Shown piece by piece: positions 1-8,348 of a DNA stretch of 64,000 bases. Position 1 is the stretch's first letter; each line of letters starts with the position of its first letter. The notes under the pieces were generated by a model, which had not been told where the DNA came from, did no database searches, and worked only from the letters and a program-made list of their open reading frames with translations. The position numbers and the translations under genes were made by a program. The stretch covers positions 248,001 to 312,000 of the forward strand of contig CAWGKC010000005.1 in NCBI GenBank assembly GCA_963823105.1. The letters are read 5' to 3'. This DNA comes from JAJYKC01 sp963823105 (GTDB taxonomy: Bacteria; Acidobacteriota; Terriglobia; Bryobacterales; Bryobacteraceae).

Positions 1-445
1 GCGCCTCGCACTCGCGCCGAGTGACCAGGTGGCGGTAAGCGAACATTTTTCGCAGTTGGGTCTGGACAATCCACCCGGCGAGCCCGTCGGCGAGTTTGCC
101 TCCGGGCAGAGAGTATTCGATGTAGTCGGTGAGGCGGGCGCCCGCGCCCTCGGTCGAAAAACGGTGATAATGACGCCACGACCGGAACGGGCCGGCGATT
201 TGTTCGTCGACGAACAGCAGGTTGCGTTCGAAGGCGGTGTGCTCGGCGATCCAGATCTTGGAGAACGGGCCGAGGCGCAGGCGGATCACAAGTCTCGCGC
301 CGATCTGTAGCCCGGCGGACCGGCTGACGATTTCCACCCGTTGCCAGGGCGGCGTCAGCGCTTCGAACGCGTCCTGGCGCTCGTGAAACGAGAAAACGGT
401 TTCGACGGGCGCGGCGATCCAGGACGAGCGTTCGAACAGCGGCAT
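1..445 (-). CDS. SRPBCC-family (cyclase/dehydrase-like) protein, 3' end outside window
   Basis: The minus strand reads open from an ATG at 445 to the window edge, giving at least 148 residues, so the C-terminus is missing. The protein starts MPLFERSSWIAAPVETVFSF and continues with WQRVEIVS, LGPFSKIWIAEHT, DEQIAGPFRSWRHYHRF and ARLTDYIEYSLPGG. This is the alternating strand/helix pattern of the START/SRPBCC hydrophobic-pocket fold, in the group found alone or fused to YfcH/TIGR01777 epimerases. No catalytic residues can be assigned; ligand binding is inferred from the family. It is divergent from the ABC ATPase, with only 18 bp between the two start codons, so the promoters must overlap. Confidence 0.7.
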   Translation of the reverse strand, partial: MPLFERSSWIAAPVETVFSFHERQDAFEALTPPWQRVEIVSRSAGLQIGARLVIRLRLGPFSKIWIAEHTAFERNLLFVDEQIAGPFRSWRHYHRFSTEGAGARLTDYIEYSLPGGKLADGLAGWIVQTQLRKMFAYRHLVTRRECEA

Positions 446-449
446 GAAA

Positions 450-455
450 TATAAT
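450..455 (+). promoter_or_regulatory. Candidate -10 box (TATAAT) for the sugar ABC genes
   Basis: A perfect TATAAT lies 8 nt before the ATG at 464. Normal -10 to start-site spacing would put transcription initiation on or within 2 nt of the ATG, so the message would be leaderless. No Shine-Dalgarno sequence precedes the ATG. No clear -35 box is seen. The box also overlaps the divergent SRPBCC start region. Confidence 0.4.
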
Positions 456-463
456 CCGCTAGG

Positions 464-1972
464 ATGCTTCTCGAACTAAAGTCTATTCAAAAAAGCTTTG
501 GCGGGGTGGCGGCGCTGCGCGACGGCAATCTGGCGGTCGATGGCGGCGAGGTGCATCTGTTGATGGGGGAGAACGGAGCGGGGAAGTCGACGCTGATGAA
601 GATCGTGGCGGGAATGCTCCAGCGCGACGGCGGGGAGATGCTCTGGCGCGGGCAGCCGGCGCGGTTCCACAACCCGGCGGAGGCCGCGGCGAACGGCATC
701 GCGATGGTGCATCAGGAATCGCTGCTGGCGCCGCATTTGACGGTGGCCGAGAACATGTTTCTGGGGCGGGAGGAGCGGCTGCCGCTGGGGTGGGTGAAGC
801 GGCGGGAGATCGTGGAGGAGGCGGGGCGGATCATCGAAGAACATGGATTTCCGTTGAACGCGGAGTGGCGCGTGGAGAGGCTCAGTCCGGCGGGAAAGCA
901 AATGGTGGAGATTTGCCGGGCGATTCGGCAGGGATCGAGCCTGCTGATTTTCGACGAGCCGACGTCGTCGTTGTCGGAGGCGGAAACCGAGGAGGTGTTC
1001 CGCATCGTGCGCACCCTGCGCGAGCGCAATGTAGGGGTGATTTACATCACGCACCGGTTGGAGGAATTGCGCGCGGTGGGGGACCGCGTGACGGTGTTGC
1101 GCGATGGCGGCACGGTTCACACGGACGCGCTGAGCGAGTTGACGATGGAGCGGCTGATTCAACTGATGGTGGGGCGCGAGGTGGCGGCGATATACCAGCG
1201 GAACGCGGTGGCGCCCGGAGACGAGGCCTTGCGCGCGGATAAGCTGTGCCGGCGGGCAGTGTTGCACGATATCAGCTTCTCGATTCGCGCGGGCGAGATT
1301 GTCGGGTTGGCGGGATTGATCGGCGCGGGGCGCACGGAGCTTTGCCGCGCGCTGTTCGGACTGGACGCGGTGGATTCGGGAGAAGTGTATGTCGGAGGCA
1401 AGGCAGTGAAGATCCGGTCGCCGCGGGAGGCGGTGAAGGCGGGGCTGGCGTTGATTCCGGAGGACCGCCAGCGGACGGGTTTGGCGACGGGCCTGCCGAT
1501 TCTGCAGAATCTTACACTGGCGAATCTGGATGGCGTGAGCAAACTGGGATTCTTGCGCGCGGGCGAGGAGCGGCGGATCGCGCTCGAATACACCGGACGG
1601 CTGCGGATCAAGTCGAGTTCGTACCGGCAGATCGCCGGGCGGCTGAGCGGCGGCAACCAGCAGAAGATCGTAATCGCGAAATGGCTGGTGGGCGGGGCGC
1701 GGGTGTTTTTGTTCGACGAGCCGACGAGGGGCATCGACATCGGGGCCAAGACCGAGGTCTTCGAAGTGATGGATTCGCTGGCGCGGGAGGGGGCGGCCAT
1801 TCTCATGGTGAGTTCGGAGCTGGCGGAGCTGTTGCAGGTGGCCGACAGGATTCTGGTGATGAGACAGGGTAGAATCGCCGGAGAGTTGCCCGGCGGAACG
1901 ACACAGGAAGAGATCATGCGCATGGCGGCGTTCGAAGCCGGAGCGGCGACGCTCGAGGAGCCTAATTCATGA
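464..1972 (+). CDS. Sugar ABC transporter, duplicated ATP-binding protein (RbsA/MglA type)
   Basis: The 502-residue protein has two tandem ABC domains, the usual length for the ribose/galactose (CUT2) family. Domain 1 carries Walker A GENGAGKS near residue 35 and Walker B LLIFDEPTSS. Domain 2 has the family's degenerate Walker A (GLIGAGRTEL), a canonical signature LSGGNQQK and Walker B VFLFDEPTRG. It would energise uptake of a monosaccharide or nucleoside at the inner membrane. The permease follows with a 4-bp ATGA overlap, so translation is coupled. No substrate-binding protein lies next to it. The nearby deoC hints at ribose, deoxyribose or nucleosides, but that is inference. Confidence 0.93.
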   Translation: MLLELKSIQKSFGGVAALRDGNLAVDGGEVHLLMGENGAGKSTLMKIVAGMLQRDGGEMLWRGQPARFHNPAEAAANGIAMVHQESLLAPHLTVAENMFLGREERLPLGWVKRREIVEEAGRIIEEHGFPLNAEWRVERLSPAGKQMVEICRAIRQGSSLLIFDEPTSSLSEAETEEVFRIVRTLRERNVGVIYITHRLEELRAVGDRVTVLRDGGTVHTDALSELTMERLIQLMVGREVAAIYQRNAVAPGDEALRADKLCRRAVLHDISFSIRAGEIVGLAGLIGAGRTELCRALFGLDAVDSGEVYVGGKAVKIRSPREAVKAGLALIPEDRQRTGLATGLPILQNLTLANLDGVSKLGFLRAGEERRIALEYTGRLRIKSSSYRQIAGRLSGGNQQKIVIAKWLVGGARVFLFDEPTRGIDIGAKTEVFEVMDSLAREGAAILMVSSELAELLQVADRILVMRQGRIAGELPGGTTQEEIMRMAAFEAGAATLEEPNS

Positions 1973-2892
1973 TTCAACGGCTGCTGCCGTTTCTCACGCT
2001 GATTGCGATTTTCGCCGGGCTGTCGATCGCGTCGCCGAATTTCCTCACCGCGTCGAATCTGTCGAGCGTGGTGCGCCAGACGGCGGTGATCAACATCATG
2101 GCGTTGGGGATGACGCTGGTGATCATCGCCGGAGGGATCGATTTGTCGGTGGGGTCGATTCTGGCCGTGGGCGGGCTGTTCGGCACGATGGCGATTTCGC
2201 ACGGGGCGCCGATTCCGGTGGGCGTGGCGGTGGGCATCCTGGCGGGAATGGCGTGCGGGGCGGCGAACGGGGCGATGGTCACGGGGTTGAAGATCAATCC
2301 GTTCATCGTGACGCTGGGAACGATGGGAATTTTTCGCGGGCTGGCGTTGATCGTCTCAAACGGGCTGCCGGTTCACGATCTGCCGCAAGGGTTCGCGTAT
2401 CTGGGCGAAGGGAATTTTCTGCACGTGCCGTTCGTGTTGTGGATCCTGCTGCTGTGCGGGCTGGGAATGCACGTGTTGCTCGAGCACACGCGGCTGGGGC
2501 GCTATTCGTTCGCGATGGGCAGCAACCTGGACGCGGCGGTATACGCGGGCGTGCCGGTGGCCTTCCACACCGTGGCGGTGTATGCGATCGCCGGGATGCT
2601 GACGGGCCTCGCCGGGATGGTGGAAGCGTCGCGGCTGCTGACGGGGCAGCCGACGGCGGGGCAGGGTTACGAGTTGCAGGCGATCGCGGCGGTGGTGATC
2701 GGCGGCGGGAGTTTGCGCGGCGGAGAAGGCAGCGTGATCGGGACGCTGATCGGGGCGTTCATCATGGGGCTGCTGTCGAATGGCAGCGACCTGTTGGGAA
2801 CGAATCCGTATTGGCAGCAGGTGGTGATCGGCGCGGCGATTATTCTGGCGGTGACGCTCGACGAAATCCGGAAGCGGCGGGCGAGCCGCTGA
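1969..2892 (+). CDS. Sugar ABC transporter permease (RbsC type)
   Basis: This 307-residue, very hydrophobic protein belongs to the BPD_transp_2 family of CUT2 sugar permeases. The motif GGIDLSVGSILAVGG after the second hydrophobic segment is typical, as is the late EAIxG-like stretch VVIGGGSLRGGEGSVIGTL. It forms the membrane channel driven by the upstream ATPase, with which it overlaps by ATGA. Length and segment order look complete. The N-terminal MIQRLLPFLTLIAIF enters the membrane directly. Substrate is unknown. Confidence 0.92.
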   Translation: MIQRLLPFLTLIAIFAGLSIASPNFLTASNLSSVVRQTAVINIMALGMTLVIIAGGIDLSVGSILAVGGLFGTMAISHGAPIPVGVAVGILAGMACGAANGAMVTGLKINPFIVTLGTMGIFRGLALIVSNGLPVHDLPQGFAYLGEGNFLHVPFVLWILLLCGLGMHVLLEHTRLGRYSFAMGSNLDAAVYAGVPVAFHTVAVYAIAGMLTGLAGMVEASRLLTGQPTAGQGYELQAIAAVVIGGGSLRGGEGSVIGTLIGAFIMGLLSNGSDLLGTNPYWQQVVIGAAIILAVTLDEIRKRRASR

Positions 2893-2898
2893 AAGGCG

Positions 2899-3120
2899 AT
2901 GGAAGACTTCCGGCTGAAGGTCTTCCGCGCGGCGGCGCTCCATTTGACGCGGCCGGCGGTGACGCCGCAGGTGAAGAAGCAGGAGGGGGATCCGGGCCGG
3001 CGACGGTTCTACCGGCCGGGCGAGGGGAGCGGGGGTTGAAGGCGGCGGGCGTTGATCGAGAACGCCGCGGAGCTAGTACCGGAGGCGGGTTTAGGCGACG
3101 ATCGGAAAGGGTTTTTGAAC
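2899..3120 (+). pseudogene. Relic of a LysR-type transcriptional regulator
   Basis: An ATG at 2899, 6 bp after the permease stop, opens 46 codons that resemble a LysR helix-turn-helix with part deleted. MEDFRLKVFRAAA runs straight into LHLTRPAVTPQVKKQEGD, where LysR proteins usually have about ten more residues (the SFTRAAE part of the HTH) and then LTQPAVT.QI..LE. A stop follows at 3037-3039. Just beyond it, LKAAG in one frame and ALIENAAELV in another match the LT.AG..LLEYA..VL segment of LysR. The rest of the effector domain is absent. The 160 bp left before deoC hold nothing else I recognise. Confidence 0.55.
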
Positions 3121-3196
3121 GCGTATGGTATCATCGAAGATGAGCGATCCCCTCTTGAAAGTATTGATTCGTAAGTAGGTTACGGAACAGACGAAA

Positions 3197-3859
3197 ATGT
3201 CCAGGCGCGCCTTGGCGGCGATGATCGACCATACGCTTTTGAAGCCCGACGCGACGGCCGAACAGGTAGCGGGGCTGTGCCGGGAGGCGGTGGCGCACGG
3301 CTTCGCCAGCGTCTGCGTGAATCCCTATTGGGTTCCGAGCGCGGGTGCGGAAGTGGCGGGATCGGCGGTGAAGGTTTGCACGGTGATCGGGTTTCCCCTG
3401 GGAGCCACGAGCACGCGGGCGAAGATGGCCGAAGCGGAAATCGCACTGCGGGAGGGCGCTACGGAACTGGACATGGTGATGAACATCGGAGCGTTGCTGA
3501 GCGGAGAGTTGTCGGCGGTCGAGACGGACATCGCGAACATAGCCATACTATGCCACGGCGCGGGGGCGATCGTGAAAACGATTCTTGAAACGGCGTATCT
3601 GGACGACGAGCGGAAGCGGCTGGCGTGCAAGCTGGCGCGGGCGGCGGGGGCGGACTTCGTGAAAACGTCGACGGGGTTCGCGGCGACGGGGGCGAGCGCG
3701 GCCGATGTCGCGTTGATGCGCAGCGCGGTGGGACCGGAGATGGGCGTGAAGGCTTCGGGTGGAATTCGCACATACGAGGACGCGATGCGGATGATCGAGG
3801 CGGGGGCGAACCGGATCGGCGCGAGCGCCAGCGTGCGCATCGTCGAGGCGGCGGGCTAA
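3197..3859 (+). CDS. deoC: Deoxyribose-phosphate aldolase
   Basis: The 220-residue TIM-barrel class I aldolase cleaves 2-deoxyribose-5-phosphate to glyceraldehyde-3-phosphate and acetaldehyde in deoxynucleoside catabolism. It starts with the family opening MIDHTLLKPDATAEQV. It has the LDMVMNIG strand, the Schiff-base lysine in DFVKTSTGF, and the second active-site lysine in GVKASGGIRT. Length matches bacterial DeoC. The ATG at 3197 is the first in frame. It lies downstream of a sugar ABC importer and a LysR relic, so the cluster may once have been a regulated pentose or nucleoside operon. Confidence 0.95.
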   Translation: MSRRALAAMIDHTLLKPDATAEQVAGLCREAVAHGFASVCVNPYWVPSAGAEVAGSAVKVCTVIGFPLGATSTRAKMAEAEIALREGATELDMVMNIGALLSGELSAVETDIANIAILCHGAGAIVKTILETAYLDDERKRLACKLARAAGADFVKTSTGFAATGASAADVALMRSAVGPEMGVKASGGIRTYEDAMRMIEAGANRIGASASVRIVEAAG

Positions 3860-3872
3860 GGGTCCGCGGCCG

Positions 3873-5642
3873 ATGGGTTCCACCGGTAAGAGAGCGACCC
3901 GCTTTCGCGAACGCGCGGAGTTGCTGGACTTTTTATTGGACGTGGCGGCGGCGACGTCGGAGACGCTCGACCTGGACCGCATCCTGTCGAACGTGGCCGA
4001 TATCGTGAAAGACGTCGTGCCGTACGATCTGTTCGCGATTCTGTTGTACAACGAGAAGTTGCCCGGATTGCAGATCCGCTATTCGATCGGGCATCGCGAG
4101 GAAGTGATCAAAAGCCTGGTGATCCCGCTGGGCGAGGGGATGACGGGGCGGGCGGGGAGTCTGCGACAGCCGGTGCTGGCGCCGGACGTGCGGAAGGAAC
4201 AGGGGTATCTAAACGCGCTGGACGCGGTGCGGTCGGAGCTTGCGGTGCCGATGGTGGCGCGCGGGAAACTGGTGGGCGTGATCGATCTGCAATCGACGCG
4301 GCTGAACTCCTATAGCGAACAGGACCGCGCGCTGGTGATGCTGATTGCGGCGCGAGTCGCCGTCGCCATCGACAACGCGCGGCTGTACCGCAGGGTGGAA
4401 CGGCAGAACCGGACGCTGAAGACGCTGGCGCATCTCTCGCAGGAGTTCAGCTCGATTCTGGCGCTGGACGAGCTGTTGGGAAAACTGGCGAAGACGATAC
4501 ACGCGTTGATCGACTACGACGCGTTCAGTATTCTGCTGGTGGACGCGGAGAAGAAGCTGCTGCGGCACCGCTTCAGCGAACGGTACGACCAGCGGGTGAT
4601 GCTGGACAACATTCCGATCGGGCTGGGTATCACCGGCGCGGCGGCGGAATCGCGGCTGCCGGTGAGGGTGGTGGATACGTCGGCCGATCCGCGCTACATC
4701 GCCTCGCACCCCGACATCCGGTCGGAAGTCGCGGTGCCGCTGGTGATGCAGGACCGCGTGGTGGGCGTGATGGATCTGGAGAGCGGGCGGATCGGATATT
4801 TCACCGAGGAACACGTGCGGCTGCTGGCGCTGTTGGGGCCGCAGATCGCCAGTTCGATCGAGAACGCCCGGCTGTACGAAGAACTGGCGCAGCGCGAACG
4901 GGGCATGGACGAGGATCTGAAGGCGGCGCGCAAGCTGCAATCGGTGCTGCTTCCGAAGACCGCTCCGGCGATGCCCGGCCTGAAGGCGGCGATCCGGTCG
5001 AGGGCGGCGCGGGAGATCAGTGGAGATTTGTTCGATTTCTTCGAATATGGCGAAGGCAAAGTGCTGATCGCCTTCGGCGACGTGAGCGGGAAGGGCGCGG
5101 CGGCGGCGCTCTATGGCGCGCTGGTGAGCGGCTTGTTGCGAACGCTGGCGCCCAGGCGGCGCAACCCGGCGGCGTTAATGAAAGTCTTGAACGAAACACT
5201 GTTGGAGCGCAAGGTGGACGCGCAATATGTGACGCTGACGCTGCTTCTGTGGGACAGCCGGACGCGGCGGCTGACGATGTCGAACGCCGGGGGCGTGCCG
5301 CCTTTGATCTTTCGCGGCGGCGAGCCGGTGAAGATCAAAGTGGAAGGAGTTCCCTTGGGGCTGCTCGACGAGCGCGAATACGACGAGAAAATTTTCGAGG
5401 CGCAACCCGGCGATTTAATTTTGCTGAATTCGGACGGCGTGCTGGACCAGGTCGATGGCAAAGAGGAAGAGTACGGGCGTCCGCGGCTGCTAAAGGTGTT
5501 GCGAAGGGTTTGCGAGCAGACGCCGGAGAAGATCGTCGAAGCGGTGCTGAAAGATCTGGACGTCTTCACCGAGAGCGTGGCGCGGTTCGACGATCAAACG
5601 TTGATCGCGCTGAAAGTAACGGGCGGGAAAATCGCGCAATGA
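3873..5642 (+). CDS. GAF-GAF-PP2C phosphatase (RsbU/SpoIIE type)
   Basis: The 589-residue cytoplasmic protein has two GAF sensor domains (about residues 20-170 and 190-330), a short linker helix with the typical phrase LKAARKLQSVLLP, and a SpoIIE-like PP2C domain (about 365-585). Metal-binding acidic motifs are visible in SGDLFDFFEYG, FGDVSGKGAAAA and NSDGVLDQVD. Such proteins dephosphorylate anti-sigma-factor antagonists in partner-switching pathways in response to a small ligand or redox cue. No antagonist or anti-sigma partner is adjacent. Its stop overlaps the lysA start (ATGA), and it follows deoC by 13 bp. Confidence 0.9.
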   Translation: MGSTGKRATRFRERAELLDFLLDVAAATSETLDLDRILSNVADIVKDVVPYDLFAILLYNEKLPGLQIRYSIGHREEVIKSLVIPLGEGMTGRAGSLRQPVLAPDVRKEQGYLNALDAVRSELAVPMVARGKLVGVIDLQSTRLNSYSEQDRALVMLIAARVAVAIDNARLYRRVERQNRTLKTLAHLSQEFSSILALDELLGKLAKTIHALIDYDAFSILLVDAEKKLLRHRFSERYDQRVMLDNIPIGLGITGAAAESRLPVRVVDTSADPRYIASHPDIRSEVAVPLVMQDRVVGVMDLESGRIGYFTEEHVRLLALLGPQIASSIENARLYEELAQRERGMDEDLKAARKLQSVLLPKTAPAMPGLKAAIRSRAAREISGDLFDFFEYGEGKVLIAFGDVSGKGAAAALYGALVSGLLRTLAPRRRNPAALMKVLNETLLERKVDAQYVTLTLLLWDSRTRRLTMSNAGGVPPLIFRGGEPVKIKVEGVPLGLLDEREYDEKIFEAQPGDLILLNSDGVLDQVDGKEEEYGRPRLLKVLRRVCEQTPEKIVEAVLKDLDVFTESVARFDDQTLIALKVTGGKIAQ

Positions 5643-6898
5643 GCGTCGAAACGCCGGGTGCGACGTTTGCCTACCGCGAAGGCGATCTTTATTGCGACGA
5701 TGTGCGGTTGGCGGACATCGCGGCCGGCGCGGGGACGCCATGTTACGTTTACTCGGCGCGGGCGATCGGCGCCAACTACGCCGCCTACGACCGGGCTTTC
5801 GGGACGACGCCGCATCGGGTTTGTTACGCCGTGAAGGCGAACGGAAATCTCGCCGTGCTGAAGTTGTTGGCCGACGCCGGCGCGGGATTCGACATCGTTT
5901 CGGGGGGCGAACTGTTCCGTGTGCTGAGGGCGGGCGGCGACGCGGCGAAGGTCGTTTTCAGCGGCGTAGGCAAGACGGGCGAGGAGATCGAGAGCGCGCT
6001 GAGCCAGGGGATACACAGCTTCAACTGCGAGTCGGCCGGCGAGTTGGAGGCGATTTCGTCGATCGCCGCGAGGCGTGGAGCGCGGGCGCGAGTGGCGCTG
6101 CGGGTGAATCCGGACGTGGACGCGGCGACGCATCCCTACATCTCCACCGGGCTGCGGCAACACAAATTCGGCGTGGACATCGCGGAAGCGGAGAGCGTTT
6201 ATGAAGACGCCGCGAAGCTGCCGGGTTTATCGCTCGAAGGCGTGAGCTGCCACATCGGATCGCAGTTGCTGGACACGCGGCCGATCCTCGACGCGATGGA
6301 GCGGATGCTGCAATTGACGGAGAGGCTGCGGGCGCGCGGTTTTCCGATCCGGACACTCGATCTGGGCGGGGGATTGGGCACGGTGTACGAGCGCGGGGAG
6401 GCGCAGCCCGACATCGCGGCGTTCGTGCGAGCGATCTGCGAGGCGGCGGCGGGGCATGGGCTGGAGATACTGATCGAGCCGGGGCGGTCGATCGCCGCGG
6501 GCGCGGGAGTGCTGTTGACGCGGGTGCTCTACCGCAAGAAGAACGGGGGGAAGGAATTCGCGATCGTCGACGCGGCGATGAACGACCTGATCCGGCCCGC
6601 GCTGTATCAGGCGCATCACGAGATTCTGGCGGTGGAGGCGAACGCGGAGACGATCGAAGCGGACGTGGTGGGGCCGATTTGCGAAACGGGGGATTTCTTC
6701 GCGCGGTCGAGAGAGATTCCAAACGTGAGTCCGGGCGGCTTGCTGGCGATCGGCATGGCCGGGGCTTATGGATTCGCGCAGTCTTCCAACTACAACGCGA
6801 GACCGAGAGCGGCGGAGGCGATGGTGGAAGGAGGGACGTGGAGGATTGTCCGCCGAAGGGAGAGTCTGGAAGACCTGGTGCGGGGGGAGACGGCGTGA
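5639..6898 (+). CDS. lysA: Diaminopimelate decarboxylase
   Basis: This PLP enzyme converts meso-diaminopimelate to L-lysine, the last step of the DAP pathway. The reading frame is open further upstream, but the ATG at 5639 overlaps the previous stop and gives a normal 419-residue protein. PLP lysine 66 is in CYAVKANGN. Other family motifs are HKFGVD, SCHIGSQ, LDLGGGLG, the phosphate-binding IEPGRSI, and GPICETGDFFA with the catalytic cysteine. The C-terminal GAYGFAQSSNYNARPR is also conserved. Presence of a normal lysA argues that the LysW-like gene 0.7 kb away is not needed for lysine synthesis. Confidence 0.95.
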   Translation: MSVETPGATFAYREGDLYCDDVRLADIAAGAGTPCYVYSARAIGANYAAYDRAFGTTPHRVCYAVKANGNLAVLKLLADAGAGFDIVSGGELFRVLRAGGDAAKVVFSGVGKTGEEIESALSQGIHSFNCESAGELEAISSIAARRGARARVALRVNPDVDAATHPYISTGLRQHKFGVDIAEAESVYEDAAKLPGLSLEGVSCHIGSQLLDTRPILDAMERMLQLTERLRARGFPIRTLDLGGGLGTVYERGEAQPDIAAFVRAICEAAAGHGLEILIEPGRSIAAGAGVLLTRVLYRKKNGGKEFAIVDAAMNDLIRPALYQAHHEILAVEANAETIEADVVGPICETGDFFARSREIPNVSPGGLLAIGMAGAYGFAQSSNYNARPRAAEAMVEGGTWRIVRRRESLEDLVRGETA

Positions 6899-6903
6899 GC
6901 GGT

Positions 6904-7245
6904 TTATTTTTTCAGTTTCAGATCGATCCGCGGGTCCTTGCGGCTATCGAATACGCTAAGCGTCTTCGAGTGGCTGCTGGCGCCGTGGAAAGTGGCCTTC
7001 AATTCGTATTCGATGGCGCCGTTCAGCCCGGCGAAATGATAAGCGCCGCCGCTTTGCGTGATAAAGGAGCGGATCTCCAGAGATTTAGTGTCTTTTAGCT
7101 GGACGACGGCGCCCGCCACCGGCGAACCGGACGAATTGGTGACGATGCCGTGTACGGCGCGCGAGGCGATTGGTTCCCGGGTCTGGGCGGCGAGGAGCGC
7201 GGAGAAGGCGCAGAGCAGCGCCGCCAGGTACCGAAGCGGCGGCAT
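6904..7245 (-). CDS. Small secreted carboxypeptidase-regulatory-like protein
   Basis: The 113-residue protein has a signal peptide (about residues 1-20, MPPLRYLAALLCAFSALLAA). One beta-sandwich repeat of the CarboxypepD_reg type follows: VHGIVTNSSGSPVAGAVVQLKDT, then GGAYHFAGL, then a closing strand DPRIDLKLKK. This resembles the N-terminal domain of the Oar-like TonB receptors elsewhere in the window. It is the last gene of a seven-gene minus-strand run, and its ATG overlaps the stop of the preceding gene. Function is unknown; a periplasmic or surface structural role is inferred. Confidence 0.7.
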   Translation of the reverse strand: MPPLRYLAALLCAFSALLAAQTREPIASRAVHGIVTNSSGSPVAGAVVQLKDTKSLEIRSFITQSGGAYHFAGLNGAIEYELKATFHGASSHSKTLSVFDSRKDPRIDLKLKK

Positions 7246-7619
7246 TAGTTGGCGGGCGCCAGCAAAAAAGTAGTCTCCACTTGCTCCTCGCCGCGCACTT
7301 CGACGGTTTTTTCCTGGCCGGTGAAGTGTTTGGCCGAGACGGAGATTTTGTAGTGGGCTTCGGTGGGGGGAAGGCGAAAGGCGAACTCGCCGCGGGAGCC
7401 GGTGACGGCCTTTTGCGTTTGAGGCTTGGCGGGGGAACCCGCGTCGGGAATCGACGTCAGCACGACACGGGCGCCGGCGAGGGCGAAGCCCGGTTCGTGA
7501 AAAACGGTGCCGGCGACGACGGCGTGGGGGGCTTCGGACCGTTGCTGGGCGACGGCGGGAAACGAAATCGCGAGGCCGAGCGCGAGGAATAGCAACCGGC
7601 TACTTCCAATCCTCCTCAT
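7245..7619 (-). CDS. Secreted carboxypeptidase-regulatory-like protein
   Basis: The 124-residue protein starts MRRIGSSRLLFLALGLAI, a clear signal peptide ending near AVAQQ. One beta-sandwich domain follows, with VAGTVFHEPGFALAGARVVL, GSRGEFAFRLPPTEAHYKISV and KTVEVRGEEQVETTFLL. I chose the ATG at 7619 because the signal peptide begins there, although the frame is open upstream to 7838. It overlaps the 3' end of the LysW-like gene by 20 bp and the start of the next gene by 1 bp, so the three are probably co-translated. Probable paralogue of its downstream neighbour. Function unknown. Confidence 0.65.
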   Translation of the reverse strand: MRRIGSSRLLFLALGLAISFPAVAQQRSEAPHAVVAGTVFHEPGFALAGARVVLTSIPDAGSPAKPQTQKAVTGSRGEFAFRLPPTEAHYKISVSAKHFTGQEKTVEVRGEEQVETTFLLAPAN

Positions 7620-7860
7620 CGTCTTCCTCCTCTTCCTCATCGAGTTCCTCGTCGTCCTCGTCCTCTTCGTCTTCCTCGTCGAGATCGAAGTCGTCCTCAG
7701 TTTCGCCGTCCGCGGCCGTGGAGGCCGATTCCAATTCGAGAGGGGTGAGGCCCGCCACCGTAAGATCCGCCCCGCACTCATCGCAGGTGAGCGCTTCGCC
7801 CTCGTCCAGCTCGTCCTCATCGACGTCGATCGCCGCATCGCACACGGGACAATTCACCAT
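7600..7860 (-). CDS. LysW-like zinc-ribbon protein with long Asp/Glu tail
   Basis: The 86-residue protein has two CxxC pairs (CPVC near residue 4 and CDEC near 26). Around them, the stretches GEALTCDECGADL and VAGLTPLELE closely follow LysW, the amino-group carrier protein of alpha-aminoadipate lysine/arginine synthesis. LysW is about 54 residues and ends EDWGE, the last Glu being the attachment site. Here about 30 acidic residues are inserted, and the protein ends EEDWK, so the terminal Gly-Glu is missing. No LysX/Y/Z/J/K genes are nearby and lysA is present. It could be a carrier with altered chemistry or a plain zinc-ribbon acidic protein. The sequence similarity is solid; the role is not. 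Confidence 0.75.
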   Translation of the reverse strand: MVNCPVCDAAIDVDEDELDEGEALTCDECGADLTVAGLTPLELESASTAADGETEDDFDLDEEDEEDEDDEELDEEEEEDDEEDWK

Positions 7861-7916
7861 CTTAAGTTTCTCCCTGGGGTGGAAAGTCTTCTCTTGCTTT
7901 ATACACGATTCCGGCG

Positions 7917-8294
7917 TCAGTTGTGGAGGGGTGGGCCGGAGGAGGCTTCCAGAGCGCGGGCATAGCCCGACAGCTCGGCGGGCGGAACGGCGACGAGCGT
8001 CTTCTCCATGTCCTCGAAGGAGGCGACCATATACTTCAAATGCATCCCGGCAAGCCTCATGCACCAGGGGTCGGACAATTTCCCCTCGCCGCGGCGAACG
8101 ATTTCGAGCAGGCTGGGATGATCGAGGACGATCACTTTCTCCTGACGCTCCTCTCCCGTCCGCATGCGGAACTTCACATCCACCGCGTCGGCGTGGCGGA
8201 TGGAAATCGCGTTCTGCAGCCAGCAAAAATCCACTTGCCAGGTGCGTCCGAAAGGATCGGGACCGGCCACAAAGCTTCGTACGTTATCGGCCAT
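7917..8294 (-). CDS. Conserved-looking hypothetical protein
   Basis: The 125-residue soluble protein starts MADNVRSFVAG; the codon before is a GTG that could also start it. No signal peptide or membrane segment is seen. It is a mixed alpha/beta sequence with WQVDFCWLQNAISIRHADAV, VIVLDHPSLLEIVRR and a Trp/Cys-containing SDPWCMRLAGMHLKYMV. I do not recognise the family. It lies 54 bp downstream of folE and 56 bp upstream of the LysW-like gene on the same strand, so it is likely in the same transcription unit. Confidence 0.6.
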   Translation of the reverse strand: MADNVRSFVAGPDPFGRTWQVDFCWLQNAISIRHADAVDVKFRMRTGEERQEKVIVLDHPSLLEIVRRGEGKLSDPWCMRLAGMHLKYMVASFEDMEKTLVAVPPAELSGYARALEASSGPPLHN

Positions 8295-8348
8295 CACTTG
8301 GCATTTTAGCTGAATGGACCGTTGGTTTGCGGACCCGCGCCCGTTTCG

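Noticed and set aside
29..310. Plus-strand open frame near the left edge
   Set aside because: The opposite strand encodes a convincing SRPBCC protein across the same bases.
5249..5638. Upstream extension of lysA
   Set aside because: It overlaps the PP2C domain in another frame, with Arg/Gly-rich composition; the ATG at 5639 gives the normal protein length.
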